Source: Bacillus gaemokensis
GTDB lineage: Bacteria > Bacillota > Bacilli > Bacillales > Bacillaceae_G
DNA: 64,000 nucleotides
NCBI RefSeq assembly: GCF_001590835.1
Contig: NZ_LTAQ01000009.1
Coordinates: 626-64,625 of the forward strand
Direction of reading: 5' to 3'
Part shown: positions 19,341-29,000 of the stretch, piece by piece
Position numbering within the stretch: position 1 is the first letter of the stretch
How the letters are laid out: each line of letters begins with the position of its first letter
Made by a program: the position numbers and the translations under genes
Notes under the pieces: generated by a model
The model's input: the letters and a program-made list of their open reading frames with translations, nothing else
What the model was told of the DNA's origin: nothing
Database searches by the model: none

Positions 19341-20017
19341 TAATGCAACCAAGATAAGAAAAGTGGCACGATGACTAAACTTGCTCCAGCAGTTAAAAGC
19401 ATGGATAAACTTGCAATTGTACCTTCAACAGGACCGATTTCAAATGCTTTTGACGTACCGGTTCCGTTAGCGCTAGTACCTAACATAATGCCTTTAGCGA
19501 TTGCTGTTTTAATACGGCATATGCGAATGAGAGAAGGTCCTAAGAGCGCTCCTGTTAATGCTGTCAGTACAACAAACACTGCTGTTAATTGGGACATACC
19601 ACCAATCATTTCTGAGATCGCCATTGCAATTGGTGTTGTGACAATATGTGGTGCTAAGCTATGTTCTAGTGTTGAATCAATATGAAAAGCATCTGCTAGA
19701 AGAGCCGAAGTAATAACAGATAATAAAGAACCAACAACGACGTTAATTAAAATTGCACTTGCATGTTTTTTTAACAAATCAAAGTATTTATAGATGGGCC
19801 ATGCAAAAGCTACTGTTGCTGGTTTTAATAGTTCGGTTAGCCAATGACCACCAGAATCATATGTTTCATAAGGTGTATCTAGCCCCAGTAATAGTGCGAT
19901 TAAAATAATTGGACAAACGAGGAGTGGTGAAAGTATACTCCAATTCCAGCGTTGATATAGTTTCTTAGAAATCCAATATGTTAATAGTGTTAATAGTAAA
20001 CAAAAAAGGCCAATCAT
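19340..20017 (-). CDS. cidB: LrgB/CidB-family protein (YwbG-like)
   Basis: A 225-residue integral membrane protein of the LrgB family with about seven to eight hydrophobic segments and the conserved [15 protein letters not shown] stretch near the C-terminus. It acts with the CidA-like partner, in programmed lysis models or as a transporter of overflow metabolites such as pyruvate. The start at 20017 overlaps the cidA stop (ATGA); the longer frame to 20080 runs into cidA and is not used. The downstream hairpin ends the operon. Confidence 0.88.
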   Translation of the reverse strand: MIGLFCLLLTLLTYWISKKLYQRWNWSILSPLLVCPIILIALLLGLDTPYETYDSGGHWLTELLKPATVAFAWPIYKYFDLLKKHASAILINVVVGSLLSVITSALLADAFHIDSTLEHSLAPHIVTTPIAMAISEMIGGMSQLTAVFVVLTALTGALLGPSLIRICRIKTAIAKGIMLGTSANGTGTSKAFEIGPVEGTIASLSMLLTAGASLVIVPLFLSWLH

Positions 20018-20379
20018 TGTGCTGCTCCTTTCCGCTTTAGTAGCAGCTCTGTTAAGATTCCAGTGACAAGTGTTACACACAGCGTACTAATCATGATAAT
20101 TAAAATGAGATCGATCCCATATTGTGAAAGTGTATCTTTGTAGCGGATAACAGCGACAGCAGAGGGGATGAAAAATAAAATAAGTTCCTTTAATAAAAAG
20201 TCTGCTCCATCTTGAATCCATTCTTTTTTCACTAGGTTAAATTTTAATGAAATTAATAATAAAAAAATACCGATAATACTTCCTGGAATAGGGAGGTGTG
20301 CCTGTTTTGCGATCCATTCACCTGTCCAAGCAAAACAAAATAATAGTAGAATTTGTCCACTTAATTTCCACCATTTCAT
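20014..20379 (-). CDS. cidA: CidA/LrgA holin-like protein (YwbH-like)
   Basis: A 121-residue protein with four transmembrane helices and a short charged N-terminus, typical of the CidA/LrgA holin-like family. AGAGGTG precedes the ATG. It is translationally coupled to cidB and divergent from a LysR-type gene, the same arrangement as B. subtilis ywbH-ywbG with ywbI. The intergenic region of about 140 bases presumably holds the regulator's binding sites. Confidence 0.9.
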   Translation of the reverse strand: MKWWKLSGQILLLFCFAWTGEWIAKQAHLPIPGSIIGIFLLLISLKFNLVKKEWIQDGADFLLKELILFFIPSAVAVIRYKDTLSQYGIDLILIIMISTLCVTLVTGILTELLLKRKGAAQ

Positions 20380-20523
20380 ACAGTAACACCTCTTTCGTTT
20401 TTTACATAAAATTTGTAAAAAGAATCAACAATTTCTACTATACGTTCTTTTAAAATATTTGTCTAATATATAAATTATATGTTATTAATTTATTATACAT
20501 ATTAATCGAAAAGGGTGTACAAG

Positions 20524-21426
20524 ATGGAATTACGGCATTTGCAATATTTTGTGGTTGTAGCAGAGGAGTTACATTTTGGGCGAGCAGCTGCTCGTTTACA
20601 AATGACACAGCCACCTCTTAGTCAACAAATTCAGCAATTAGAAAAAGAAATGGGAGTTACATTATTTTCAAGAACGAAAAGAAAGGTTGAGTTGACTGAA
20701 GCGGGAGAAATGTTTTTAATCGAAGTGAAAAAAGCTTTTAATCAAATTGACAAAGCAGTAGAGGTTGCGCAAAGCGCACAAAGGGGAGAAGTTGGCTCGC
20801 TTTCGATTGGATTTGTAGGAGCGGCAATATACGATATTTTACCGTCTATTGTTAGGGAATATCGCAAGAAATTCCCAAGGGTATCCGTTGTACTACATGA
20901 ATTATCGACGCCTGATCAGGTCAATGCACTTCATGACAATCGAATCGATGTTGGATTTTTACGTCCACCGATTACGACACAATTATTAGAATTAGAGCCT
21001 ATTCAAAAGCTGTCTTGTACGCTATGTTTACCAAAGGCACATCCGCTTGCAGAGAAGGAAGAGATTCATATTGAAGATTTGCAAGATGAGCCATTCGTAT
21101 TTATAACGAGACCAGTCTGGCCTGCATTATACGACACAATTTTGTCGTTATGCCGTAGTGCTGGATTCAGTCCACATATTGTACAAGAAGCGACAGAGTA
21201 TCAAACTGTTATGGGGCTTGTTGCAGCAGGAATTGGTATAACTGTTATTCCTGTATCTGCTAATAAGTTGTATAAAACAGAAGTTGTATATAAGGCCATA
21301 TATGATTCTAATTTTGTGGCAGAGATGTCAGTTGCATACAGGAAAACGAATAGTAGTCCTGAACTATTAGAGTTTTTAAAAATTGCTAGGGAGAAAAAGC
21401 GAATAGAAGTGGAAAATGACAAGTAG
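20524..21426 (+). CDS. LysR-family regulator, AlsR/CidR-like
   Basis: A 300-residue LysR-type activator. The winged helix-turn-helix is at about 1-60 (MELRHLQYFVVVAEELHFGR, MTQPPLSQQIQQLE) and the effector domain at about 90-295. It strongly resembles AlsR of B. subtilis and CidR of staphylococci, which respond to acetate or overflow metabolism. The ATG at 20524 gives the canonical LysR N-terminus; a GTG three codons earlier is possible. It is divergent from cidAB, so it very likely regulates that operon. Confidence 0.9.
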   Translation: MELRHLQYFVVVAEELHFGRAAARLQMTQPPLSQQIQQLEKEMGVTLFSRTKRKVELTEAGEMFLIEVKKAFNQIDKAVEVAQSAQRGEVGSLSIGFVGAAIYDILPSIVREYRKKFPRVSVVLHELSTPDQVNALHDNRIDVGFLRPPITTQLLELEPIQKLSCTLCLPKAHPLAEKEEIHIEDLQDEPFVFITRPVWPALYDTILSLCRSAGFSPHIVQEATEYQTVMGLVAAGIGITVIPVSANKLYKTEVVYKAIYDSNFVAEMSVAYRKTNSSPELLEFLKIAREKKRIEVENDK

Positions 21427-21476
21427 TGAGGGATTACCGTCTATAAATGGCGAAATGAAATAGTAACGTGTAAAGA

Positions 21477-21515
21477 AAAAGGCGGTGATGCTATTGTAAT
21501 GCATCAACGCCTTTT
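21477..21515. terminator. bidirectional terminator between the LysR gene and the lipoprotein
   Basis: AAAAAGGCG-g-TGATGC pairs with GCATCA-a-CGCCTTTT. The stop codon of the minus-strand lipoprotein lies within it. Confidence 0.75.
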
Positions 21516-22102
21516 ATTTCGACGCTATATAAATAGACATGCTCATTTTTTTGAATTAATTGCTCTAATATTTTTTTATTCTCTGGAAAAAAGACGGAAG
21601 TTGATTCCGGATTTAAATTATTCACCCAAACAGCAAGAGGAACTTTTGTATTATATTTTATTTTTTTCGGCTCATTGATTTGTGCAAATGAAGAGTCAGT
21701 AATATTCAGAGATAGTTCTTCAAAACCCTTATATGAACTTCCTTCAATATTCATAAACCACTCCCGTACTTTAGGTGTTTCATTGTTAAAATTAAAAGCG
21801 AAAGAAAGTTTGATGGTTTTCTCTTGGAAATGAGCAGAAGACAACCAAGCGATATCTTTTATTTTTTCCCCATGTTGGTAATATTCAAGCGTTGTATGTA
21901 CTTCATCCTGTTTATTTAGAAGGGAAACTTCATAAAAATGGATATTCCCTTGGGGGACAGGAAATGTTTGTGAAATATCGAGTTCTTTTTCTGATATTTC
22001 ATAAGGTTTAATAATCATCAACGAAGCATTGCTTTTCTGAGGACTACAACTAGTAGAAAGGATAAGAAATAAGACCAAAGATAAAAAGTGCTTTCTTTTC
22101 AT
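21491..22102 (-). CDS. putative lipoprotein of unknown function
   Basis: A 203-residue secreted protein. It has a basic start (MKRKHF), a hydrophobic core and Cys19 in LSTSC, a weak lipobox because Ser-Thr-Ser precedes the Cys. The mature part is beta-rich (ISQTFPVPQGNIHFYEVSLL) without recognisable motifs. AGAGGTGATT precedes the ATG. It stands alone between two terminator-bounded genes. Confidence 0.65.
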   Translation of the reverse strand: MKRKHFLSLVLFLILSTSCSPQKSNASLMIIKPYEISEKELDISQTFPVPQGNIHFYEVSLLNKQDEVHTTLEYYQHGEKIKDIAWLSSAHFQEKTIKLSFAFNFNNETPKVREWFMNIEGSSYKGFEELSLNITDSSFAQINEPKKIKYNTKVPLAVWVNNLNPESTSVFFPENKKILEQLIQKNEHVYLYSVEIKGVDALQ

Positions 22103-22288
22103 GTAATCACCTCTATATAAAATATATTCGATACATTTGAAAAATATCCTGAACTAAAAAACGATTCCTATCTAAGACTAAAGACCTAGCAAAGATTCCG
22201 ATTGTAGTTCGATGTAAGTAAAGTAATATTTTTATACACTAGTAGTATAGAATGTTGGAGGTTAAGGAGTAAGGTAGGGGAATTAATT

Positions 22289-22864
22289 ATGTCTTTATTT
22301 CGGTTAGTAAGAAAGAATATACAAAACTATGCTGCCCAAAGATTAAAGCAATTCATATGGATTGCAACGAGTACAATGTTATCTTTTTTTATTATATCCG
22401 TTCAATCAGATGAAGTGGTGCGAGAGAAAATACAATATATGCCGTTTTTTGTGGAGTTTCTTTATTATGTCTTTATTTTGTTGTTTTTTGTGTGCGGCTT
22501 TGTTACATACCAGGTGACAAAAGTTTTCTTAAAAACAAGAAAAAAGGAATTTCAATCATATGAAACCGTTGGTATGGAGAAAAGACGGGTAGTATGTTTG
22601 TTATGCCAGGAACAAGTATTGCTTTTTGGGGGAGCATTGTTTTTGGGATTAATTCATGGAATGTTATTTTTGAAACTATTTGCAGTCATTTTTATCAAAG
22701 TAACAGGAGTTCATGGAATAAGTAGTGTGTCTATTACAATATATGCACTATCAGTAACAGCACTACTTAGTATTGTTTTCATTTTAGTATCGATGTGGCA
22801 ATGTTACCGATTTATATACGGTCTCAAAGGCGGAGAATTATATAAAACAGAGGAAAAGGCATGA
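22289..22864 (+). CDS. half-length FtsX/BceB-like permease
   Basis: A 191-residue protein with four hydrophobic segments. It matches the N-terminal FtsX domain of BceB-type peptide-antibiotic permeases, including the cytoplasmic ETVGMEKRRVVCLLCQEQ motif between helices 2 and 3. Complete BceB proteins are about 640 residues and have a large extracellular domain and a second FtsX half, both absent here. The frame ends cleanly at a strong terminator, so the short form is fixed and is not a recent frameshift. It may be a remnant or an accessory subunit. No dedicated BceA-type ATPase lies within the same transcript. Confidence 0.65.
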   Translation: MSLFRLVRKNIQNYAAQRLKQFIWIATSTMLSFFIISVQSDEVVREKIQYMPFFVEFLYYVFILLFFVCGFVTYQVTKVFLKTRKKEFQSYETVGMEKRRVVCLLCQEQVLLFGGALFLGLIHGMLFLKLFAVIFIKVTGVHGISSVSITIYALSVTALLSIVFILVSMWQCYRFIYGLKGGELYKTEEKA

Positions 22865-22890
22865 GCTATTATGCCTTTTTCTCTGTTTTA
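22845..22890 (+). terminator. terminator after the half permease
   Basis: ACAGAGGAAAAGGCAT in the last codons pairs with ATGCCTTTTTCTCTGT. The T-rich stretch is within and after the second arm. Confidence 0.8.
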
Positions 22891-22956
22891 CATAGGGAAA
22901 TAATCATGATACAGTGAAAAGAACTTAAAAAGAGTTAAGAAGAAAGGTTGTATAGA

Positions 22957-23868
22957 ATGACAAATGAGAAATCCATAGTAAAAGTTGATCGATTAACAAA
23001 GCGAATCGGCTCAAAGACGTTAGTAGAAAATATAAGCTTTGAAGTGAAAAAAGGTGAAGTTGTTGGTTTGTTAGGACCAAACGGTGCTGGTAAAACAACA
23101 TTAATGCGAATGATGGTTGGCATGATTAGTATGACTGAAGGAGAAGTATGGATAGACGGCCAATCTGTAAAACAGCAATTTGAAAGCACAGCTGCAAAAA
23201 TTGGTGCTGTAATTGAAAATCCAGAATTTTATCCTTTTTTAAGTGGGTATGAAAACTTAACATACTTTGGACGTATGAATGGTAATGTTACAGAAGAACG
23301 CATTAATGAAGTTGTCCAACTACTAGGCATGGGGCAGGTTATTGACCGGAAAGTAAAAGCATATTCACTTGGTATGAGACAACGTTTAGGAATTGCACAA
23401 GCGCTCGTACATAATCCAGACGTACTCATTTTAGATGAACCAACAAATGGGCTAGACCCAAATGGTATTCATGAAATGCGAATGTACATAAAGAAAATTG
23501 CCCATGAACAAGGGAAAGCGGTTCTTGTTTCTAGTCACTTACTATCTGAAGTTGAATTAATGTGTGATCGGGTTATTATTATTCAGCACGGAGAATATGT
23601 GGCAACGCAAAATATTCAGCGAGATGAAAGTCTGGAGTTGGAGACGATTCATATACGTGTGGACGATGCGGAGCAGGCAGCCGATCTTTTGACACAGGAT
23701 GTCACAATTCAAGATAATGAATTGATTATGACCGTGAAAAATGAAGAAATTCCAAATGTTATTCAGACATTAACAGAAAAAAACATTCGTATTTATCGTG
23801 TTTATGAAGAAAGAAAAACATTAGAAGAGAAGTTTTTAGAATTAACAGGAGGAAAGGATATTGTTTAA
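22957..23868 (+). CDS. BcrA-type ABC transporter ATP-binding protein
   Basis: A 303-residue ABC ATPase with Walker A GPNGAGKTT, a divergent signature YSLGMRQRL typical of the BcrA/NatA-like class, Walker B VLILDEPTNG and H-loop SSHL. The C-terminal 80 residues form the usual accessory domain. AAGAAAGG precedes ATG 22957; the TTG three codons earlier is less likely. It overlaps the permease gene by eight bases. Such pairs export peptides or antibiotics; the substrate is unknown. Confidence 0.88.
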   Translation: MTNEKSIVKVDRLTKRIGSKTLVENISFEVKKGEVVGLLGPNGAGKTTLMRMMVGMISMTEGEVWIDGQSVKQQFESTAAKIGAVIENPEFYPFLSGYENLTYFGRMNGNVTEERINEVVQLLGMGQVIDRKVKAYSLGMRQRLGIAQALVHNPDVLILDEPTNGLDPNGIHEMRMYIKKIAHEQGKAVLVSSHLLSEVELMCDRVIIIQHGEYVATQNIQRDESLELETIHIRVDDAEQAADLLTQDVTIQDNELIMTVKNEEIPNVIQTLTEKNIRIYRVYEERKTLEEKFLELTGGKDIV

Positions 23869-24805
23869 TTTAATTTATAATGAGTTGTATAAAATTTTTA
23901 AGCGAAAGAGAACAATTATCCCGTTCGCGGTCATTGCTATATTAGTTGCTGGTCTAGGATGGGTTTCATTTAAATATCTTTCATCCTCTCAAGAAAATTG
24001 GAAAGTAGAATACACAGAGAGAACAGCTGAAATTGAGAAAAAACTCGGTACACCAAAACAAGACATTTTAACACAAAGGTCGGGAGACGAACTTGTTAAA
24101 GAGTACCAGCTGAAAATGAAACATTTAGATACGAATACGCCACCAGCAAGTGAATCTCCTCTTGCTTTTATGCGAGATACAGGATTTATTGTCTTTCCGA
24201 TTTTATTGCCATTTATTCTGGTATATGCAAGTACTATTTTCGCAAATGAATATAGCTGGGGAACGTATAAATTTTTAATGATTCGCCCAGCGAGCCGATT
24301 TAAAATTTTAACAGCAAAATATATTGCAATTGTTATTTTTTCAGCACTACTCTTCATATTTAATATGCTCTTCTCAATTCTTTGTGGATTAATTATTTAT
24401 AAATTTCAGCAGCCAGCATGGACGGAATTTATCGTTCAAAACGGAAGTATTATAAAACAAAATATCTTCTTGGAAACAAGTAAATATTATCTTCTAGAAT
24501 GGTTGCCAACTCTTGTGTATGCAGCATTTGCATTTATGATTTCAGTTTTAACGAGATCGAGCGGGGGAGCAATTGGTATTTCCTTATTCGTTGCATTATC
24601 GGGAGGACTAATTTTATTGCCAGCATCTAGATATGAATGGGCAAAATATTTATTACCAGCTAACACAAACTTACATGGGATTTTAACAGGTGGGAGTTTT
24701 ATTCAAGGTGTAACATTCCTATTTGCGTCTTGTATGCTTTTCGTTTATTTATTAGTATTCTTAGGTATTTCTTATACTGTATTTTTAAAGCGTGATTTAA
24801 CTTAA
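23861..24805 (+). CDS. ABC-2 type permease
   Basis: A 314-residue permease with about six transmembrane segments and a roughly 90-residue extracellular loop after helix 1, characteristic of ABC-2 permeases paired with BcrA-like ATPases. It starts at TTG with GGAGGAAAGG upstream and overlaps the ATPase frame. It should form a homodimeric channel with the preceding ATPase. Confidence 0.85.
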   Translation: MFNLIYNELYKIFKRKRTIIPFAVIAILVAGLGWVSFKYLSSSQENWKVEYTERTAEIEKKLGTPKQDILTQRSGDELVKEYQLKMKHLDTNTPPASESPLAFMRDTGFIVFPILLPFILVYASTIFANEYSWGTYKFLMIRPASRFKILTAKYIAIVIFSALLFIFNMLFSILCGLIIYKFQQPAWTEFIVQNGSIIKQNIFLETSKYYLLEWLPTLVYAAFAFMISVLTRSSGGAIGISLFVALSGGLILLPASRYEWAKYLLPANTNLHGILTGGSFIQGVTFLFASCMLFVYLLVFLGISYTVFLKRDLT

Positions 24806-24814
24806 TGATAGGTG

Positions 24815-24857
24815 AAAAGAGCCGTTAAGAAGAATAATCTTAACGGCTCTTTTTTAT
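24815..24857. terminator. bidirectional terminator
   Basis: AAAAGAGCCGTTAAGA and TCTTAACGGCTCTTTT form a perfect 16-base-pair stem between convergent genes. Confidence 0.92.
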
Positions 24858-25999
24858 CTCAATTTGTTAATAGCTTCCTCAGCTAACAAAGCGAAGTATT
24901 GTGCACTAATAGGTAATGCATCTTCATCTAATGTAAAAGCAGGGTGATGCCATTCTTGTGTACCAGCCGTTCCCATAAAGACAAATGAACCAGGGATTTC
25001 TTGTTGATAGAATGAAAAATCTTCTCCTGCCATAGAAGGTTTTGGCGAAATAATTTGAAGTCCCATTGTTTGAGCGATATGAGTAGATAATTCTGTAAGT
25101 GCGATATCATTATGAACAGCGGGAGGCCCTGGATACCAATGAAATTTCACTTCAACACCAAGTGCATCAGCAACACCTTTAATAACACGCTGCATTAATT
25201 CCGGAATTCTTTGCCGTGTTTCAGTCTGAAATGTACGGACGGTTCCTTCTAAAGTTGCTTTTTCAGGAATGACATTCCACGTATTTCCTGAATGGATGTT
25301 CGTTACACTTATGACAGCGTTATGAAAAGAACTAATATTTCGGCTTACAATTGTTTGCAAGGCCATGACGATTTGGGAAGAGGCAACGATAGGGTCAACT
25401 CCGGCATCAGGTACAGCTGCATGCGTTCCCACACCTTTAATTTCAATTTCAAAACGATCCACTCCCGCCATAAATGGCCCTTCTTTAATACCAATTGTAC
25501 CAACTGGTAAATCAGGTTTATTATGCATCCCAAAGATTGCTTGTACATTTTGTAAATGACCAGCTTCTATTATTTTACATGCTCCATTCCCACTTTCTTC
25601 AGCAGCTTGGAATATAAATCTAACAGTCCCATTAAGTAAAGATTCTTTTTCTTTTAATAGGTAAGCCGCACCAAGTATGGATGCTGTATGAAAATCATGT
25701 CCACATGCATGCATTTTACCAGGAATTTTAGAAGCGTAAGGCAAATCAGTTTCTTCATGAATAGGAAGGGCATCAATGTCGGCACGAAGCGCGATAAGTG
25801 GTCCGTTTTTATTCCCGGAAATTTCTGCAACTACTCCAGTTTTTAAAGGTGAATTGATAATTTTGATATTGGCGTCGTTTAACCAGTTATGTATCGCTTT
25901 TGTTGTCTCAAATTCTTCGTAAGATAGTTCAGGATGTTGGTGTAAGTGGCGACGGATAGAGATTAGTTTCGCTGTTAATTCATTTGTAATGGATTTCAT
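24854..25999 (-). CDS. M20-family amidohydrolase (N-acyl-amino acid hydrolase type)
   Basis: A 381-residue zinc-dependent amidohydrolase. It has the N-terminal HPELSYEEF, the metal-site motifs ACGHDFH (about 102-108) and QAAEESGNGA, a dimerisation insert, and AGEDFSFY near the C-terminus. It hydrolyses N-acyl or N-acetyl amino acids or related amides in the cytoplasm, similar to YxeP/AmaA-type enzymes. GAAAGAAGG precedes the ATG. It is monocistronic. The exact substrate is not readable. Confidence 0.88.
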   Translation of the reverse strand: MKSITNELTAKLISIRRHLHQHPELSYEEFETTKAIHNWLNDANIKIINSPLKTGVVAEISGNKNGPLIALRADIDALPIHEETDLPYASKIPGKMHACGHDFHTASILGAAYLLKEKESLLNGTVRFIFQAAEESGNGACKIIEAGHLQNVQAIFGMHNKPDLPVGTIGIKEGPFMAGVDRFEIEIKGVGTHAAVPDAGVDPIVASSQIVMALQTIVSRNISSFHNAVISVTNIHSGNTWNVIPEKATLEGTVRTFQTETRQRIPELMQRVIKGVADALGVEVKFHWYPGPPAVHNDIALTELSTHIAQTMGLQIISPKPSMAGEDFSFYQQEIPGSFVFMGTAGTQEWHHPAFTLDEDALPISAQYFALLAEEAINKLR

Positions 26000-26186
26000 C
26001 TATTATGCCTTCTTTCTCAAGATAAACTTCAAATTAAGTATGTGAAGATAAAAAACATATTCATTAGTAATTATATAGGAATTTAGTACTTTTTAATAAA
26101 TCTTTAAGAGAGGAAATACATCAAAAACTAATTTCACAATTTTTTACACATAAAAATTGTATTCTTTACATTTAATTAGAATTATT

Positions 26187-26216
26187 TACAATAAATTCAT
26201 AAATTCAAGATATACT
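26187..26216 (+). promoter_or_regulatory. candidate promoter upstream of the ugpB-like attenuator
   Basis: TTACAA (26187-26192) and TATACT (26211-26216) with an 18-base spacer. Transcripts starting here would immediately enter the hairpin at 26262-26323. Confidence 0.45.
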
Positions 26217-26261
26217 GAAAAATGTAAACACAACTACATACAAAATTCGTATGAAGACGAG

Positions 26262-26323
26262 AGACCATAGTATAACGCAGCGGAGAATGGATTGGAATCG
26301 CTATTGTTATCTATGGTCTTTTT
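26262..26323 (+). terminator. leader terminator / attenuator before the ugpB-like ORF
   Basis: AGACCATAG (26262-26270) pairs with CTATGGTCT (26311-26319), followed by TTTT. Inside, ATAAC/GTTAT and AGCG/CGCT extend the stem. It looks like a leader terminator of an inducible transport operon. The 5' end of the following ORF is embedded in it. Confidence 0.7.
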
Positions 26324-27566
26324 GTATGAAAAGACAGAGGTTATATTTTGGCATGCGATGGGTGGGAAAACAAAAGAAGTTTTAGAACAAATTGTTCAAA
26401 AATATAATCAATCCCAAGATAAGGTAGAAGTAAAAGCGTTATTTCAAGGTACATATGATGAATCGTTTATTAAGTATAAAAATATTGCAGGTACAAAGGA
26501 CGCCCCGGACGTTATTCAAGTATTTGATGGTGGAACGAAATATATGATTGATAGCGGAAAAATTGAACCGGTTCAAAAATTCATAGATCAAGATAAATAT
26601 GATGTATCTCAGTGGGAACCAAATATTCGTAGTTATTATACGGTAGATAAAAAACAATATTCAGTGCCGTTCAATTCTTCTACACCTGTTATGGTGTATA
26701 ACAAAGATGCATTTAAAGAAGTAGGATTAGATCCAGAGAAAGCTCCAAAGACATTTAAAGAAGTAGAAGAAGTCGCGAAAAAATTAACGAAAAAAGAAGG
26801 AAATCAAGTAAATCGTTATGGGTTTACTTATTTATTAGATACTTGGTTCTTTGAAGAAATGTTAGCAGTCCAAGGTGATACATATGTAAATAACGATAAT
26901 GGACGTGCTAAAGCGGCAACAAAAGCAACTTTTAACGAGAAAGAGGGACAAAGAATTTTAGAGTTTGTTAACAGGCTCAATAAAGAAGGGATTAATGGTA
27001 ATTACGGATCGGATTGGGACAATACACGTGCTGCTTTTTTAGTAGGGAAAACGGCAATGTATTTAGATTCTTCTGCTGGTGTTAAGGATATGATTAACAG
27101 TGCGCCATTTCAAGTTGGTGTAGCATATATTCCTTATCCTGATGAGGTACAAAGAGAAGGAGTTATTATTGGTGGCGCGTCATTATGGATGGCAAAAGAT
27201 ATAGGGAAAGAGAAACAAAAGGCGGTTTGGGAGTTCATGAAATATATAGAAACCCCATCAGTACAAGCGGAGTGGCACGTAAATACAGGATATTTTGCAG
27301 TGAATCCTAAAGCATATGAAGAAGATATTGTGAAACAAGAATATGAGAAATATCCACAATTGCAAGTAACAGTGAATCAACTTCATGATTCAAAAGCATC
27401 TGCAGCGACACAAGGAGCTTTAATTACAGTATTTCCAGAGTCTCGTCAAAAGCTGCAAAAAGCCATGGAAAGTGTAATAGAGGGAACGGATGTGAAGCCA
27501 GCGTTAGACCAAGCTGCTAAAGAGACTGACAGAGCTTTAGAGATTGCGAATCGTGCTAAGAGATAA
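26292..27566 (+). pseudogene. 5'-truncated solute-binding protein (UgpB-like)
   Basis: About 410 residues match extracellular family 1 solute-binding proteins for glycerol-3-phosphate or sugars, starting at TEVIFWHAMGGKTKEVLEQI. The signal peptide and lipobox that these proteins need are missing. The only in-frame start (TTG 26292, MESLLLSMVFLYEK) lies inside a terminator hairpin and lacks a ribosome site. No ugpA, ugpE or ugpC homologue is next to it. It appears to be the tail of an operon lost by a deletion that joined the leader directly to the binding-protein gene. The remaining coding region is intact, so the event is recent or the product is tolerated. Confidence 0.75.
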
Positions 27567-27578
27567 TATAGGATGCTA

Positions 27579-27613
27579 AAAAAGAGGACTTTCAAGTGAG
27601 AGTCCTCTTTTTC
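27579..27613. terminator. bidirectional terminator
   Basis: AAAAGAGGACT pairs with AGTCCTCTTTT across a short loop, between the convergent ugpB relic and EamA gene. Confidence 0.85.
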
Positions 27614-28522
27614 TTATGCAGCAACTTTTTTATGCGTATGATGTTTTCTGTACCTTCCGCGCATCGTATACGCAATTTGCGGAATTGCAATCCCAATGAG
27701 AATAAGTGCTACACCTAGCCATTGTGAAGATAGTACAGCTTCTTTTAAAACGAATACAGACATAATGGTTGTGACAGGTAACTCAGCCGCCCCAAGAATA
27801 GTCGCTAAGCCAGAACCAATTTTAGGGATTCCGATTGTAAAGGCGATTGATGGAATAACAATACTGAACGTTCCTAATCCTAAACCATATTTCCAAAGTC
27901 CTTGAGAAATGGCACCATTAAAAATAAATGTTGGAGGAAATACGATCATAACTAAAGTTAATGCACCAGCCATCAAAAGAACACCTCGTGGTAATGATGG
28001 AACTTCAACAGCAACTTTACCACTTACAAAGATGTACGTTGCAAATGTAATCGCAGATAGTAATCCTAATATGATTCCTGTCGTATTAAAGTCGCCTGCT
28101 GATTTTTCTAGTAATCCGCTCGATAAGAATGTGCCAGCAAGTAAAAAGATAACAGAAATAACTTTTTCTCTTGATGGTAATGTTTTTGTTGCGATAGCTT
28201 CAATGATAATACCAATCCAAACGAACTGGAATAACAGTATAATGGCAATGGAAGCTGGTACAGTTTTTAATGAAGCGTAATAAAAAATCCCAGTAAAACT
28301 TGCAGATGTTCCAGCAACAAATAAAATAAACATTTGTTTAAGCGGAACGCGATGTCTAGAAAATAGGAGTGTAATGCCAAGTAAAATAAACCAACCGAAC
28401 AAATATTGACTACCAATTACTTCTCCAAGTGAAAAGCCTTCTGCGTAAGCAAGTTTAACAAAAATAGCTAAAATCCCATAGCTACATGCTCCTAATAAAA
28501 CTAAAAGAGAATAACGAAGCAT
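27614..28522 (-). CDS. EamA/DMT-family permease
   Basis: A 302-residue drug/metabolite transporter with about ten transmembrane helices in two EamA repeats (about 5-140 and 150-290) and a short basic tail ending KKHHTHKKVAA. GGGAGG lies seven bases upstream of ATG 28522; the longer ATG at 28537 overlaps that site. Substrates of this family vary widely (amino acids, nucleotides, drugs) and none is indicated here. Confidence 0.85.
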   Translation of the reverse strand: MLRYSLLVLLGACSYGILAIFVKLAYAEGFSLGEVIGSQYLFGWFILLGITLLFSRHRVPLKQMFILFVAGTSASFTGIFYYASLKTVPASIAIILLFQFVWIGIIIEAIATKTLPSREKVISVIFLLAGTFLSSGLLEKSAGDFNTTGIILGLLSAITFATYIFVSGKVAVEVPSLPRGVLLMAGALTLVMIVFPPTFIFNGAISQGLWKYGLGLGTFSIVIPSIAFTIGIPKIGSGLATILGAAELPVTTIMSVFVLKEAVLSSQWLGVALILIGIAIPQIAYTMRGRYRKHHTHKKVAA

Positions 28523-29000
28523 GAAAATTCCTCCCATCTATATTGAATTGTTCCAAAAACGGACATATATAACTAGATGGAAGTATACAAAATTAAAAAT
28601 GAAGGGTCAAATGAAAGAAAAGTGCGACATTTTATAGAATAATAATAAAAGTATGATATTTATGCATAATCTTGAAATTTATAATAATAGAAGTATTGTA
28701 AAATAAGGAGTGTCTTGTATAAGTCTATCATTTGAAAAAAATATTTTTTTACAGGAAATGTATCATAGTCTATATAACACTGTACGGGCAATTTGTGAAA
28801 TCAAAAAAGCTTTGTTATGTTAATGAAGAATGGAATATATTTATAATAGAAGGAAAATGAAAACGTTTTAGAGAAAGACGATTGTATGAAGTGAGCACAA
28901 GATTTTTCTTATTAGCATGTTGTAAGTCGTTAATTCATTAATTGTTCATAGTATTTTCTTTTGTTTTTGCTACAATATTGAAGAGGAGAGGAGTGAAACA
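28523..29000. other. gene-free stretch of about 480 bases
   Basis: The stretch holds the divergent promoter regions of the EamA gene and ccdA and no credible ORF. A TGAAAACGTTTTAG sequence near 28858 resembles a CcpA cre site with two mismatches. It lies about 130 bases before ccdA. I see no repeat or hairpin worth calling. Confidence 0.4.

Noticed and set aside
26292-26330. N-terminus MESLLLSMVFLYEK of the UgpB-like protein as a signal peptide
   Set aside because: It lies inside a terminator hairpin, has no basic start or lipobox, and has no ribosome site.
28858-28871. cre-like sequence upstream of ccdA
   Set aside because: Two mismatches in the outer positions and no promoter at a suitable distance.
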